Below are positions 1 to 9,315 of a stretch of DNA of 64,000 bases, piece after piece (positions within the stretch are counted from its first letter, which is position 1; each line of letters begins with the position of its first letter). The notes below the pieces were generated by a model. The model ran no database searches. It saw nothing but the letters and a program-made list of their open reading frames with translations, and was not told the DNA's origin. A program made the position numbers and the translations under genes. The DNA is from Sandaracinaceae bacterium (lineage in GTDB: Bacteria; Myxococcota_A; Polyangia; Polyangiales; Sandaracinaceae): positions 99,768-163,767 of the forward strand of contig JAHBWG010000009.1 in NCBI GenBank assembly GCA_019637095.1, written 5' to 3'.

Positions 1-420
1 CGTGTACGCCTCGAGCACGAGCGCGCCGCCCGGCCGCAGCGCCTCGACCACCCGCGCGTGGAGCGGCGCGCGGATCGCCGGCGGCACGTGCGCCCAGATC
101 GACACGACCACCGCCGCGCCCGCGGGCGGCGCGTAGTCTGCGAGGTCGGCCACCACCGTCTCGAGCGCGAGGCCCCGCGCGCGCGCGAGCGCGGCGGCCT
201 TCTCGAGCCCGACCGCCGACTGGTCGACCGCGATCACGCGGCCCGCGCCCGCTCGCGCGGCGAGGAACACCGCGTTGCGCCCCTCGCCCTCGGCGAGGCA
301 CACGACGTCGCCGGCGGGCAGCCGCGGGGCCACCTCGCGCAGGAAGTCGTTCGGCTCCTCGCCGTAGGCGAAGCCCTCCTCGGCGTAGCGGCGGTCCCAC
401 ATCTCGGCCGGCGTGCTCAT
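1..420 (-). CDS. Class I SAM-dependent methyltransferase, partial (C-terminus beyond window)
   Basis: The protein opens with MWDRRYAEEGFAYGEEPNDF, an N-terminus typical of TehB-like small-molecule methyltransferases. It then shows the SAM-binding motif I as VVCLAEGEGRNAVFLA (about residues 38-53), an acidic end of beta-2 (VIAVDQS) and a motif-II-like VVADLADY. These features show an AdoMet-dependent methyltransferase; the substrate cannot be told. The ATG at 418-420 lies 6 bp downstream of the glutamate dehydrogenase stop on the same strand, so the two are probably co-transcribed. The reading frame is still open at base 1, so roughly the last third is missing from the window rather than truncated biologically. 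Confidence 0.85.
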   Translation of the reverse strand, partial: MSTPAEMWDRRYAEEGFAYGEEPNDFLREVAPRLPAGDVVCLAEGEGRNAVFLAARAGAGRVIAVDQSAVGLEKAAALARARGLALETVVADLADYAPPAGAAVVVSIWAHVPPAIRAPLHARVVEALRPGGALVLEAYT

Positions 421-426
421 CAGGCC

Positions 427-3387
427 TCAGGCCATGAAGTGGCGGCCGATGTGCAGCTTGATCGCGTCCTCGAACTCGTCCTCGCGCCCGCCGCGGTAGA
501 CCATCGAGGAGCCGATCTCGGCGGCGAGGATCGCCGCGCGGTACTTCGGCGGGAGCTTGGTGAGCCGCTCTGGCGACGCGCGCAGCAGCGCCGGCAGGTG
601 CAAGAGGATCGCGCGCCGGTACGGCTCGGAGAGCGGCAGCTCGGGCCGCGCGCTGAAGAAGGCGAAGAGCCGCGCGTAGTTGGCGTTGATCTCCTTGCTG
701 AGCTCGTCCGAGATCTCGGTGCAGAGCTTGCCGGTCTCGCGGTGCCGATCGAGGATCAGGCGCGCCTCGTCGCTCGCGCGCTTCTCGAGGATCTCGAGCA
801 CGCCCTTCACGTAGGCGGGCTTGTCGGCGAGGAACTCCGCCTCGTCGAGCAAGAGGTTCGCGATGATCTCGTACGACGACGAGATCACGCCGCACTTGTT
901 GGCCGAGGCGTCGCGCATGACGAGCACGCCTGCGCGCTGGAGCTCGACGCGCGCCGCCGGCGTGACGAAGGAGTTGGCGCCCTCGACGATCGCCTTGGCG
1001 GACGGGACACCGTCCGGGACGAAGCGCTGCCAGTTGTCCTTGTCGATCGTCTCGGGGCGCCCGCCGCCGGGGATGAAGAGGTCCGCGCGCACGTCGAAGA
1101 TGAGCGAGCCCCACTCGCGCGAGAAGTCGTCGAGCGAGATCCACTCCTCACGCAGGGCGCCGCTCGCGTCGCGCGACACGCGCCGGTACTGCTCGCGCAG
1201 CCCGTCCACGCGGCTGCCCGTGCGGAACAGCATGAACGCGCCCGGGTGCAGCGCCTCGGGGGAGAACGCGTGGAGATCCTGCGAGAGCAGGATCCGCTTC
1301 AGCTCGGCGTGGTCGGCGCCCTCGGGATCGCAGACCGCCGCGGTGCCGTCGAGGATCAGCACGAGCTTGGCGAGCGGGCACCGCGCGAGGATCAGGCTCA
1401 TCGCGTTGCCCGCGACGTCGCCGTTGGGCCCGCCCGTGAGCTTCACGGTGAAGGGCTGCGTGTGCATGTCGATGCCGAGCTCCTGCATCGTGATCTCGGC
1501 GAACTTCACGACGCCGGTCGAGGTGACCGCGAACTCCTTGTGGTTGATGCCGACCCTCTTCGACGACATCACGCCGATCCCGAGGATGTACCCGCGCTGC
1601 TTGGAGATCTGCGCGATCTCCTCGATCATCGCGTCGTGCATGTTCTCGTCGGGGCCGAGCTCGATGGCCTCGTCCTCGCGGTAGTAGTCGACGACGGACG
1701 GGCTCTTCGCGACGCCGTCCTCGGTCACGTAGATGTCGAGGAAGGCGTTGACGACGGATCGCTGCATCTTGTGTAGACGCAACGTCTCTTGCGGGCGCTC
1801 CTCCATCTCGAGCGCGTTCGCGTCCATCAGGATGACGAGCTTGCTACCGCCCTCGTAGATGTCCTTGTTCTTCAGGTGCTGCGTGTGCGCGAGGACGAAG
1901 TTCTCGCGGAAGAGCGTGCGCGCGTTCGTGAGGAACTCGTCGTCGGAGCGACAGATCACCGTGCGCCAGCCGCCGCGCGCGATGTCGGAGAACCCGATGT
2001 GGAAGCCGAACGCGTAGCGCGTGAAGAAGAAGGTCACGCGGAACGGCAGATCCGGCGGGAGGTCGTCGGTGAACGCGGGCCCGAGATCGGTGAGGAAGGC
2101 CGGGTCGAGGCGGAACGCGAAGGCGGTCTTGTTCAAGACGAAGAAGTTCGTCTTGAGCGTGTGCTTGATGAACGCGAGGCAGCACCTGAAGACGTCGCGC
2201 CGCACGTCGTCGAGGTGCTTGTGGCCGGTGTTGTAGTCGCGCACCGCCCGCTCCGCTGCGGCGAGCCGCTCCTCCCACCGCGCCTCGCGATCGGGCAACG
2301 TCGGATCGAACCGCGTGTGGAACAGCTCGACCATCTGCGCCGAGAGGCGGTGGTTGGCGGCGAACGCGTTGCGCACCTCCTCCCAGTCGAAGCGGTCCGG
2401 CTGCGCGTGCGCGAGCTGGGTGTGGCAGAACGCGCCGAACGCGCGCACGAGCGCGGTGTCCTCGCCGCTCATCTTCCCGGGCACGACGAGCTCGTGGTAC
2501 TCGGGCGCGCTCGCCGACAGGATCTGCGTGTTGAAGAACTCGCGCTCGAGCCGCTCGGCGAGCGGCGAGCGGCCGGTGAGCTCTTCGCCGTTGCGCGGCC
2601 GCACGTAGAACGTCGCCACGACGTAGGGCTGCACGCCGTTCGGGAGGTCGAGCACGTACGCGCGGTTGATCCCGAGATCGAGGCGGTTCACGACCTCGAG
2701 GATCTGGGCGAGGAAGCGCTTGTGCGGCGGGCTCGCGACGGCGAGCGAGACGCGCGTGAGCTTCGTCTCGTCGCGCACCGGCTCGACGTCGAAGAAGAGA
2801 CCGCCGCGGCGCTGGCAGAGCTGGAGCAACCGCACCGTCTGCGCGACGCGGCGCGAGGACGAGACCTCGACGTAGCTCGGGTTGTTGAGCCAGAGCACCG
2901 CGAGCTGCTGGTCGAGCTCGGCGAGGTCGAAGTCGGGGTAGTCCGAGACGAGCGTCGCGCGCGTGCGCGCGAGGAGCTCGCCGGGGATCGTCACGCCCGC
3001 CGCGAGGCCCTCGCGGATCTGCGCGTCCGTCTTGCAATCGAACTCGAAGCGCACGATCTCGAGCAGCCCGTCGGTGCCCGGCACCGGCTCGAACGAGTGG
3101 CCGACCATCGAGTACGAGATCGCGCGCTCGGCACCGGTACGCAGCCGCAGCGTGCGGACCAGCGACCCGGGCGAGCTCTTCGTCGCGAGGATCAGCGCGT
3201 TCGGCCGATCGGAGAGGATCAGGTGCTCGTTGTTCTCCAGGGTGTGCAGCTCGCGGACGAGCATCCCCATCGCCTCGGGCTCATCGCGCATCGAGTCGAT
3301 CGTGTACGGGCTCAGGTAGCGCTCGAGCCACGCACGGTTCTTCTCGACCTGCAGGGCGAGCTCGGAGACGTTCAGGCTCAGGGTCAT
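427..3387 (-). CDS. NAD-specific glutamate dehydrogenase, large (about 115 kDa-type)
   Basis: A 986-residue protein that would oxidatively deaminate glutamate to 2-oxoglutarate and ammonia in the cytoplasm. The central catalytic part carries ARGGWRTVICRSDDEF, the lysine-containing block YEGGSKLVILMDA, and the nucleotide/substrate block TVKLTGGPNGDVAGNAMSLI. The long N-terminal third is a regulatory region without its own recognisable catalytic motif. The length is far above the 450-residue hexameric GDH and below the 1600-residue GDH180 class, so the yeast GDH2-like large class fits best. I chose the ATG at 3387 because GAGG lies about 6 bases upstream and the extension beyond it is low-complexity arginine-rich sequence. 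It precedes the methyltransferase by 6 bp. Confidence 0.9.
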   Translation of the reverse strand: MTLSLNVSELALQVEKNRAWLERYLSPYTIDSMRDEPEAMGMLVRELHTLENNEHLILSDRPNALILATKSSPGSLVRTLRLRTGAERAISYSMVGHSFEPVPGTDGLLEIVRFEFDCKTDAQIREGLAAGVTIPGELLARTRATLVSDYPDFDLAELDQQLAVLWLNNPSYVEVSSSRRVAQTVRLLQLCQRRGGLFFDVEPVRDETKLTRVSLAVASPPHKRFLAQILEVVNRLDLGINRAYVLDLPNGVQPYVVATFYVRPRNGEELTGRSPLAERLEREFFNTQILSASAPEYHELVVPGKMSGEDTALVRAFGAFCHTQLAHAQPDRFDWEEVRNAFAANHRLSAQMVELFHTRFDPTLPDREARWEERLAAAERAVRDYNTGHKHLDDVRRDVFRCCLAFIKHTLKTNFFVLNKTAFAFRLDPAFLTDLGPAFTDDLPPDLPFRVTFFFTRYAFGFHIGFSDIARGGWRTVICRSDDEFLTNARTLFRENFVLAHTQHLKNKDIYEGGSKLVILMDANALEMEERPQETLRLHKMQRSVVNAFLDIYVTEDGVAKSPSVVDYYREDEAIELGPDENMHDAMIEEIAQISKQRGYILGIGVMSSKRVGINHKEFAVTSTGVVKFAEITMQELGIDMHTQPFTVKLTGGPNGDVAGNAMSLILARCPLAKLVLILDGTAAVCDPEGADHAELKRILLSQDLHAFSPEALHPGAFMLFRTGSRVDGLREQYRRVSRDASGALREEWISLDDFSREWGSLIFDVRADLFIPGGGRPETIDKDNWQRFVPDGVPSAKAIVEGANSFVTPAARVELQRAGVLVMRDASANKCGVISSSYEIIANLLLDEAEFLADKPAYVKGVLEILEKRASDEARLILDRHRETGKLCTEISDELSKEINANYARLFAFFSARPELPLSEPYRRAILLHLPALLRASPERLTKLPPKYRAAILAAEIGSSMVYRGGREDEFEDAIKLHIGRHFMA

Positions 3388-3564
3388 CGGGTCCTCGGGT
3401 TGTCGTCGGCGCAGATCCCCCGGGACGCTCCATACCGCATCCACGCCGGGGCGTCGCCGCCGTGGTGTGCGAAGACCGATGCCGCAGAGCGGCACATCCT
3501 CTCGCCGCGTTGCGTCAATCCACGCCTCGACGCGCTGCGTCGTGCGCGCGGCGGACCGAGCGGG

Positions 3565-5208
3565 CTAGCGGCGTCGCCGGAGCACGAGCGCGAGCGCCGC
3601 GAGCGCGAAGAGCCCCGCGGGCGCGGGCGCGCTCGGCGTCGCGGCGCGGCACGAGCAGCCGTCGCTCGAGAGGCCACCGCTCGGCCCCGCGTCGACGCCA
3701 GCGTCGGGGGGAGCGCCGCCGTCGGTCGGCATCGGCGGCGTACCGGCGTCGGGCGTCGGCGGCGGGCCCGCGTCGACGTTCACGGGCGGCACGTCGAGCA
3801 CGGTCACGCGGATCTGGATCTGCGCGTCGGGCGGGCCGCCTTGGCCGGGATCGCCGAACCACGCGACGCCCTCCTGCACGAGGTTGAAGAACTGCACGTA
3901 CTCGCCGGGCGTGCTCGGCGCGCGCACGTCGAAGACGAAGCGGCCGCTCTCGCCGGGCGCCACGGCGCGATCGACGGTGGCCGCGCGGTTCGGTGCGACC
4001 CAGCCGTCGGCGGCGAGCGGGCTCGCGACGTCGCGCGGCTCGGTGGTGCCGAGGAACGTCGCGCCCGGGCTCCACGGCTCGGTGCCGGTGTTGCGCAGCT
4101 CGAGGTAGCCGTTGACGACCTCGCCGGGCGCGAGGTCGAACGGGTCGCGCGCGAGCGGGAAGGTCTGATGCACGTACGCGGCGCCGTAGTAGGAGCGCGG
4201 CGCGCCGGCGCGCAGGTCGTCGAGGCGGCGGTGCAGGTGATCGCCGGGGCACGAGGTCGACTGACCCGGGTGGTCGCGGTGGCCGAGCACGGTCGTGCTC
4301 GACGGCGTGATGCCGTAGAGGTCGCCGAGGCCGCGCACGAGGCCGGCGCCGCCGCTGATCATCTCCTCGGGCGGGACGTGCGGCGTCTCGATGCCGCCGC
4401 AGCTCGAGGAGTGGAAGCAGCCGATGAACGAGATGCCGATGTTGCCGCTGTTGTGCCCGCCGACGTGCGCGCCGAGGTACTGGATCGGGCGGCCCTCCCA
4501 GAGCCGTCCGTCGATCGACACGAGGAAGTGGTAGCCGATGTCGCACCAGCCGCGGCTGTCCATGTGGTAGGCCTGGATGCCGCGCAGGCGCGAGGCCGGG
4601 TCGCCGCTGGGCTGGCTCACGGTGTGGTGGATCGCCATGCGGCGCTTGCTCGCGTCGCCGTCGGTGCAGCGCGTGGCGCGCGCGCCCCAGGTCTCGCGGG
4701 CGACGACGCCGAGCGCGGCGATCTCCGCGCGCAAGGGGAGGCGGTGCGCGGCGACGTCGGCGCGGCTGGGCGCGACGTCGGGCAGCGGGACGAGCGCGGA
4801 CCAGGTGAGCTCCTCGATGGCGGCGTCGCGCGGGAGGCGCAGCTCGGCGACGCGCGCGAGGACGTCGAGGTCGGCACGCAAGACGAGTTGCGATCCTTCA
4901 CGCCAGGTGACCTCGAGCGAGCGCCACGCGCCCGGCGCGCCGTCGTCGCCGAGGCCGCGCGCGAAGAGCGCGGGGGCCGGCGCGTCGGGGTCGGCGAGGA
5001 CGAGCAGGGCGCCGATGCGGCTCGCGCCCAGCGGGGCGTCGAGCTCGGCGCGGACGAACGCGCCGTCCGCGGGGAGCGCGGCGATCGCGGCGGCGAACAG
5101 CGTCGCCTCGGGGATGTCGTCGGCCGGGGTCGGCAGCGCGGCGGGCGCCTCGGGCGAGCAGCCGGCCGCGAGCACGAGGGCGAGGAGAGCACGGTGGGAG
5201 CGACGCAT
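3565..5208 (-). CDS. N-acetylmuramoyl-L-alanine amidase (PGRP/amidase_2) with MYXO-CTERM tail
   Basis: A 547-residue exported peptidoglycan amidase. A signal sequence with a lipobox-like LVLAAGC occupies residues 1-17. After a variable region, the amidase_2/PGRP fold is marked by RETWGARATRC, the first zinc-ligand region RRMAIHHTVSQ, GWCDIGYHFLV, and the later VLGHRDHPGQSTSCPG that supplies further His and Cys ligands. An Ig-like NGYLELRNTGTEPWSPGA segment follows. The C-terminus is Asp/Pro-rich, then a Cys-containing SSDGCSCR motif, a hydrophobic stretch and RRRR, the MYXO-CTERM arrangement known from myxobacterial surface proteins. Having both a lipobox-like N-terminus and a MYXO-CTERM end is odd. 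Confidence 0.9.
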   Translation of the reverse strand: MRRSHRALLALVLAAGCSPEAPAALPTPADDIPEATLFAAAIAALPADGAFVRAELDAPLGASRIGALLVLADPDAPAPALFARGLGDDGAPGAWRSLEVTWREGSQLVLRADLDVLARVAELRLPRDAAIEELTWSALVPLPDVAPSRADVAAHRLPLRAEIAALGVVARETWGARATRCTDGDASKRRMAIHHTVSQPSGDPASRLRGIQAYHMDSRGWCDIGYHFLVSIDGRLWEGRPIQYLGAHVGGHNSGNIGISFIGCFHSSSCGGIETPHVPPEEMISGGAGLVRGLGDLYGITPSSTTVLGHRDHPGQSTSCPGDHLHRRLDDLRAGAPRSYYGAAYVHQTFPLARDPFDLAPGEVVNGYLELRNTGTEPWSPGATFLGTTEPRDVASPLAADGWVAPNRAATVDRAVAPGESGRFVFDVRAPSTPGEYVQFFNLVQEGVAWFGDPGQGGPPDAQIQIRVTVLDVPPVNVDAGPPPTPDAGTPPMPTDGGAPPDAGVDAGPSGGLSSDGCSCRAATPSAPAPAGLFALAALALVLRRRR

Positions 5209-5393
5209 TCGGGGTTCCGCTCAGCATACACCGTGCCCACGCGCGCGCGCCGCGGGGTGCGGACTCGAGATCGCACTCGCCCGGCGATTGCATCGCGCGA
5301 GCGGGCGGAACGGCCCCCGATCGCACAGATCCTGGACGAGGGGCCCCGTCCTCGGCCGGACCCGCGCGGAGCGCGCCGCGCGCCGGCGCGGGC

Positions 5394-6542
5394 TCACTCG
5401 AGGATGCGGCGCGCGATGGCCTCCATCGGCGCCGCGTACGAGTCCTGGCAGACCGAGCCGACGACCACGCGCGCGCCGCGCGCCTCGAGGTCGCGCGCGA
5501 CCTCGACGAGGCGGACGGGCGGGAACGCGATGCCGCGGCCCGGGACGTTGCACGACGGGACGAGGCGAGAGGGCAAGGCGGGGTCGAGGCGCTCGACCAT
5601 GCGCGGGTCCCGGACGTCCTCGGGGCCGACGAGGCGATCCCAGTCGACGGGCCCGACGGGCGAGGGCTCGAGGTCGACGGGCACGCCGGCGAGGACGGCG
5701 TAGAGCAACCGCGACGGCTGGCGCCGCAGCCCGGCGAGCCCATCGACGTACCGCGCGACGGGGTGCACGGCCTCGCGGTGGACGAAGCAACGCAAGTTGA
5801 GGTCGGTCGCGCCGTAGCGCGGGTGGTCGAGCATCATGAGGTCCGGGTCGAGGAGCGCGCAGTCGTCCTCGTCCGAGAGGATCACGACGCCGAGCAGGGA
5901 GTCGCGGCGCACGAGCCCGTCGTTCGCGCCGTCGGCGTGCCCAGGCGTGTCGCGGAAGAAGCGCGGCGGCGCGTACCCGTCGGCCGTCCACTCCGTCGGC
6001 CGCGCCGGAGTGAGCGCCTTGAGCGCGGCCTCGAGCTGCTGCTCCAAGCCGCAGCCGCTCGTCCCGACGTTGGTGACGCACGCGAGCTCCACGCCGGACG
6101 CCTCCGGCGAGTTGGCCGGATCGAACGCGAGCACCGCGGGATAGCTCGCGCGGCAGCCCGGGAGCTCGGTGCGCCCGCGCGTCTGGAGGATCCCATCTCG
6201 GCCGAAGTCGCCGTGCCCGCAGGTCGGGACCGTGTGCCCGCCGACCCCCATGTCCGTCGTGACGACGCCGATCTGGAGGCTGTGGAGCGGGCGCGCGTCT
6301 GGCGTTCCGTCGCCGTCGAGATCGCCCGTCAGGAGCGCCCGGGTCAGCCCGGGCAGCGCCGCCGCGAACGACGCCTGCTTCTCCGCCATCGACCCCGCGT
6401 CGTCGATCACGAACAGGAGGTCGACGTCGTCGGCGCGGGGCGGCGGGGGGCCCGCGTCGCGGCGCACCGCGCCCGCGTCCGCCGCCGGGTCGACCGTGCA
6501 GCTCGTCAGCGCGAGCGCGTACGCGAGGGTGAGCCGCCGCAT
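5394..6542 (-). CDS. vWA-like lipoprotein
   Basis: A 382-residue probable lipoprotein: MRRLTLAYALALTSCT is a short signal with the lipobox Cys at residue 15. After an Asp/Ala/Pro linker comes DVDLLFVIDDAGSMAEKQ, which aligns with the first strand and MIDAS loop of von Willebrand A domains, but the usual D-x-S-x-S reads D-D-A-G-S, so the first Ser is lost and metal binding may be altered. Later parts contain several Cys (for example VPTCGHGDFG, VGSVCQDSYA) and a DGDGTPDA calcium-loop-like element. Proteins of this build are common in myxobacteria; no ligand is known. A TACCCT element ends 7 bases before the ATG, and a GGAGG overlaps that gap. Confidence 0.75.
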   Translation of the reverse strand: MRRLTLAYALALTSCTVDPAADAGAVRRDAGPPPPRADDVDLLFVIDDAGSMAEKQASFAAALPGLTRALLTGDLDGDGTPDARPLHSLQIGVVTTDMGVGGHTVPTCGHGDFGRDGILQTRGRTELPGCRASYPAVLAFDPANSPEASGVELACVTNVGTSGCGLEQQLEAALKALTPARPTEWTADGYAPPRFFRDTPGHADGANDGLVRRDSLLGVVILSDEDDCALLDPDLMMLDHPRYGATDLNLRCFVHREAVHPVARYVDGLAGLRRQPSRLLYAVLAGVPVDLEPSPVGPVDWDRLVGPEDVRDPRMVERLDPALPSRLVPSCNVPGRGIAFPPVRLVEVARDLEARGARVVVGSVCQDSYAAPMEAIARRILE

Positions 6543-6549
6543 CGCCTCC

Positions 6550-6555
6550 AGGGTA
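6550..6555 (-). promoter_or_regulatory. -10-like TACCCT just upstream of the vWA lipoprotein
   Basis: TACCCT on the minus strand, 7 bases before the ATG at 6542. It is one of a recurrent set of TANNNT elements at leaderless spacing in this window. A GGAGG also fits between it and the ATG, so this start could be either leaderless or very short-leadered. Confidence 0.4.
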
Positions 6556-6575
6556 ACGCGAGCGTGGGCTCGACA

Positions 6576-7835
6576 TCACGGCGGCAGCGCCTCGCGGCGC
6601 CGCGCGAGGTAGCGGCGCTCGACCTCGTTGGTCGCGAGCGCGAGGGCGTCGTCGTACGCGCGCCGCGCGTCCGCGAAGCGCCCGGCGCGGCGCAGCAGGT
6701 CGGCGCGCGCGGCCGGCAAGAGGTGATAGCGCGCGAGCGCGCCGCGCGCGTCGAGCGCCTCGATGCGCCGCAGGCCCTCCGCGAGATCGCCCGCCATCGC
6801 GACCGCGACCGCGTGGTTGAGCTCGACGACCGGCGAGGGCGCGACGCGCGCGTGGATCGCGTAGAGCGCGGCGATCTGACGCCAGTCCGTGTCCGCGGCC
6901 CGCGCGGCGCGCGCGTGGAGCGCCGCGACCGCGGCCTGGAGCGCGTACGCGCGCGGGGGTCGCGCCGCCAGCGACGCGTCGACGAGCGGCAGCGCGCGCG
7001 CGATCGCGGCGTGGTCCCAGCGCGTGCGGTCTTGCTCCTCGAGCACCACGAGCTCGCCGTCCGGGCCGACCCGCGCGTCGCGGCGCGCGTCGGTGAGGAG
7101 CATCAACGCCAACAGGCCCTTGGGCTCCGTCTCGTCGGGCAGGAGCTGCGCGACGAGCTCGGCGAGGCGCAAGCCCTCGGCGCAGAGCTCGTGGCGCACG
7201 AGCGCGTCGCCTGCGCTCGCCGCGTAGCCCTCGTTGAAGACGAGGTAGAGCGTGTGCAGCACCGCCTCGAGCCGCGCGCCGAGCTCGTCCGCCTCGGGCA
7301 CGCGATAGGGGATCTTCGCGGCGGCGATCTTCTTCTGCACGCGCACGATGCGTTGCGCCATCGTGCGCGGGTCGAGGAGGAACGCGCGCGCGATCTCCTC
7401 CGTGGTGAGGCCGCAGACGGTGCGCAGGGTGAGCGCGATCTGCGCGTCGGGCGCGAGCGCCGGGTGGCAGCAGGTGAAGACGAGGCGCAGGAGATCGTCG
7501 CGCAGCGCGTCCTTGAGGAGCGCGTCCGGGCTCGGCGCGAAGGCGCCCTCGACCGCGGCGACCGCCGTCAGCTCCGCTTGCTTGTCGCGATAGCGAGCGC
7601 TCCGCCGGATGCGGTCGATCGCCTTGTTGCGCGCCGCGCGCAGGATCCACGCGCGCGGCTCGGCGGGGACGCCCTCCTCCGGCCACTGGGCGAGCGCCGC
7701 CTCGAACGCGTCCTGCACCACCTCCTCGGCGCGCGCGAAGTCGCCGAGGAGGCGGATCAGGGGCGCGATGATGCGACCGTGCTCTTCGCGATAGAGCCGC
7801 TCGATCCGCGCGCCGACGTCCGGCGTGACGCTCAC
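6576..7835 (-). CDS. ECF42-type RNA polymerase sigma factor with C-terminal extension
   Basis: A 419-residue extracytoplasmic-function sigma factor. Residues about 10-80 contain region 2 (DFARAEEVVQDAFEAAL, WILRAARNKAIDRIRR) and about 105-165 contain region 4 (LTLRTVCGLTTEEIARAFL with a helix-turn-helix). The remaining 230 or so residues form an Ala/Arg-rich helical, TPR-like extension (FNEGYAASAGD and repeated AL..R.AL helices) characteristic of the ECF42 group. The GTG start lies 9 bp after the DGPF/YciI gene, the standard ECF42 arrangement in which the DGPF protein is linked to the sigma factor instead of a classic anti-sigma. The regulon is unknown. Confidence 0.88.
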   Translation of the reverse strand: MSVTPDVGARIERLYREEHGRIIAPLIRLLGDFARAEEVVQDAFEAALAQWPEEGVPAEPRAWILRAARNKAIDRIRRSARYRDKQAELTAVAAVEGAFAPSPDALLKDALRDDLLRLVFTCCHPALAPDAQIALTLRTVCGLTTEEIARAFLLDPRTMAQRIVRVQKKIAAAKIPYRVPEADELGARLEAVLHTLYLVFNEGYAASAGDALVRHELCAEGLRLAELVAQLLPDETEPKGLLALMLLTDARRDARVGPDGELVVLEEQDRTRWDHAAIARALPLVDASLAARPPRAYALQAAVAALHARAARAADTDWRQIAALYAIHARVAPSPVVELNHAVAVAMAGDLAEGLRRIEALDARGALARYHLLPAARADLLRRAGRFADARRAYDDALALATNEVERRYLARRREALPP

Positions 7836-7844
7836 CTCGGCGCG

Positions 7845-8207
7845 CTACATGCCGCCCTGGTCGAAGACCATGACGGGGCGGACCTCGACGGTCCCGATGC
7901 GCGCGGCGGGGATGCGCGCGGCGATCGCGATCGCCTCGTCGAGATCCTTGGCGTCGATCAGGTAGTAGCCGCCGAGCTGCTCCTTGGTCTCGGCGAACGG
8001 CCCGTCCGTCGTGACGACCTTGCCGTCCTTCACGCGCACGCTCGTCGCGGTCGCGACCGGCTGGAGCGCGTCGCCGGCCTTGAAGTGGCCGCTCTTGACG
8101 ATGCCCTCGGTGAAGGCGTGGTACTCGGCGAACACGCGGCCCTGCTCCTCGGGCGACATGTCGTTCATCAGGCGCTCGTTCTCGTAGATCATCAGCAGAT
8201 AGTTCAT
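7845..8207 (-). CDS. YciI/DGPF-domain protein
   Basis: A 120-residue protein covering one complete YCII-related domain: MNYLLMIYENERL at the start, the signature TTDGPFAETKEQLGGYYLID near residue 65-85 and EVRPVMVF at the end. The DGPF family has a ferredoxin-like alpha/beta fold. Its biochemical role is not established, but it is genetically tied to ECF42 sigma factors, and here it lies immediately upstream of one with a 9 bp gap. A GAGG about 9 bases before the ATG serves as ribosome-binding site. Confidence 0.9.
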   Translation of the reverse strand: MNYLLMIYENERLMNDMSPEEQGRVFAEYHAFTEGIVKSGHFKAGDALQPVATATSVRVKDGKVVTTDGPFAETKEQLGGYYLIDAKDLDEAIAIAARIPAARIGTVEVRPVMVFDQGGM

Positions 8208-8298
8208 GGCTTCTCGCCTCCTTCGCCCCCCGGTCGAACGAGCGAGGCGCCGATCGACAGGTCGCGCGCCATCGTACGAGAAAAAGTGGCGACGAGGA

Positions 8299-9315
8299 TC
8301 ACTCCCAGAGGACGGGCTCGCGCTCGAGGGTCACGCCGAAGCGGGCGTGGACGGTCGCGCAGATCTCGTCGGCGAGGGCGAGGAGCGCGGCGGTGCTGCC
8401 GCCGCCGTGGTGCACGAGGGCGAGCGCGTGCGCGGTGCTCAGGCCGACCGCGCCGCGACGGGTGCCCTTGGCGAAGCCGGCCTCCTCGACCAGCCAGCCG
8501 GCGGCGAGCTTCACGCGGCCGTCCGGGGTCGGCCAGCGCGGCATGGGGCGCGACGATGCCGCCGCGACCGCGTCGGCGAGCTCGGGCGCGACGACCGGGT
8601 TCGTGAAGAAGGAGCCGGCGCTGCGGCGGTTCGGATCGCCGGCGTCGATCACCATGCTCTTCTTGCGCCGGAGCGCGATCACCACGTCGCGCACGGTAGC
8701 GAGGTCCGGCGCGGCGTGCCCCTCGAGCGCGCTCGTGAGCTCGGCGTAGCGCAGCGCGGGCGCGCCGCCCGGCCGGAGCGCGAAGGTGACCTCGAGCACG
8801 ACCCACCGCTCGGGCTCGCGCTTGAAGCGCGAGTCGCGGTAGCCGAACGCGCACTCGGCGGCCGGCAGCGTCCGCTCCTCCTGCAGGGCGCGATCGAGGA
8901 CGCGCACGGTGGTGATCGTCTCGGCGACCTCTTGGCCGTAAGCGCCGACGTTCTGGATCGGGGTCGCGCCCGCGCGGCCGGGGATGCCGCTCAGGCACTC
9001 GAGGCCGGCGAGCCCGCGCGCGACCGTCGCGGCGACGAGCGCGTCCCACGGCTCGCCGGCGGCGGCGGTGACGACGCCCCCGTCGAACCGCAAGCCTCGT
9101 TGCGCCATCTCGATCACCAGGCCGTCGAAGCCGGCGTCGGCGACGACGAGGTTGCTGCCGCCGCCGAGCAGCCGCGCGTCGAGGCCGCGCGCCGCCGCCC
9201 ACGCGAGCGCCTCGAGCACCGTCCGCTCGTCGGTCGCCTCGACGAAGAAGCGCGCCTCACCGCCGAGCTCGAGGCTCGTGCGCGGCGCGAGCGGGACGTG
9301 CTCGAGGAGGATCAC
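8299..9315 (-). CDS. murB: UDP-N-acetylenolpyruvoylglucosamine reductase
   Basis: A 338-residue cytoplasmic FAD enzyme that reduces UDP-GlcNAc-enolpyruvate to UDP-MurNAc. The FAD-binding part shows [20 protein letters not shown] and [21 protein letters not shown]. The substrate domain has the Tyr-containing GYRDSRFK (type I MurB), the catalytic-serine segment [12 protein letters not shown], and the C-terminal Glu in [10 protein letters not shown]. All expected catalytic regions are present. The GTG start overlaps the serS stop as GTGA, so translation is probably coupled. Confidence 0.95.
   Translation of the reverse strand: MILLEHVPLAPRTSLELGGEARFFVEATDERTVLEALAWAAARGLDARLLGGGSNLVVADAGFDGLVIEMAQRGLRFDGGVVTAAAGEPWDALVAATVARGLAGLECLSGIPGRAGATPIQNVGAYGQEVAETITTVRVLDRALQEERTLPAAECAFGYRDSRFKREPERWVVLEVTFALRPGGAPALRYAELTSALEGHAAPDLATVRDVVIALRRKKSMVIDAGDPNRRSAGSFFTNPVVAPELADAVAAASSRPMPRWPTPDGRVKLAAGWLVEEAGFAKGTRRGAVGLSTAHALALVHHGGGSTAALLALADEICATVHARFGVTLEREPVLWE

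Noticed and set aside
58..5703. Very long plus-strand open frames opposite the glutamate dehydrogenase and amidase genes
   Set aside because: Arg/Val/Ala-rich translations without motifs are the expected antisense shadows of high-G+C genes; the minus-strand proteins have clear family motifs.
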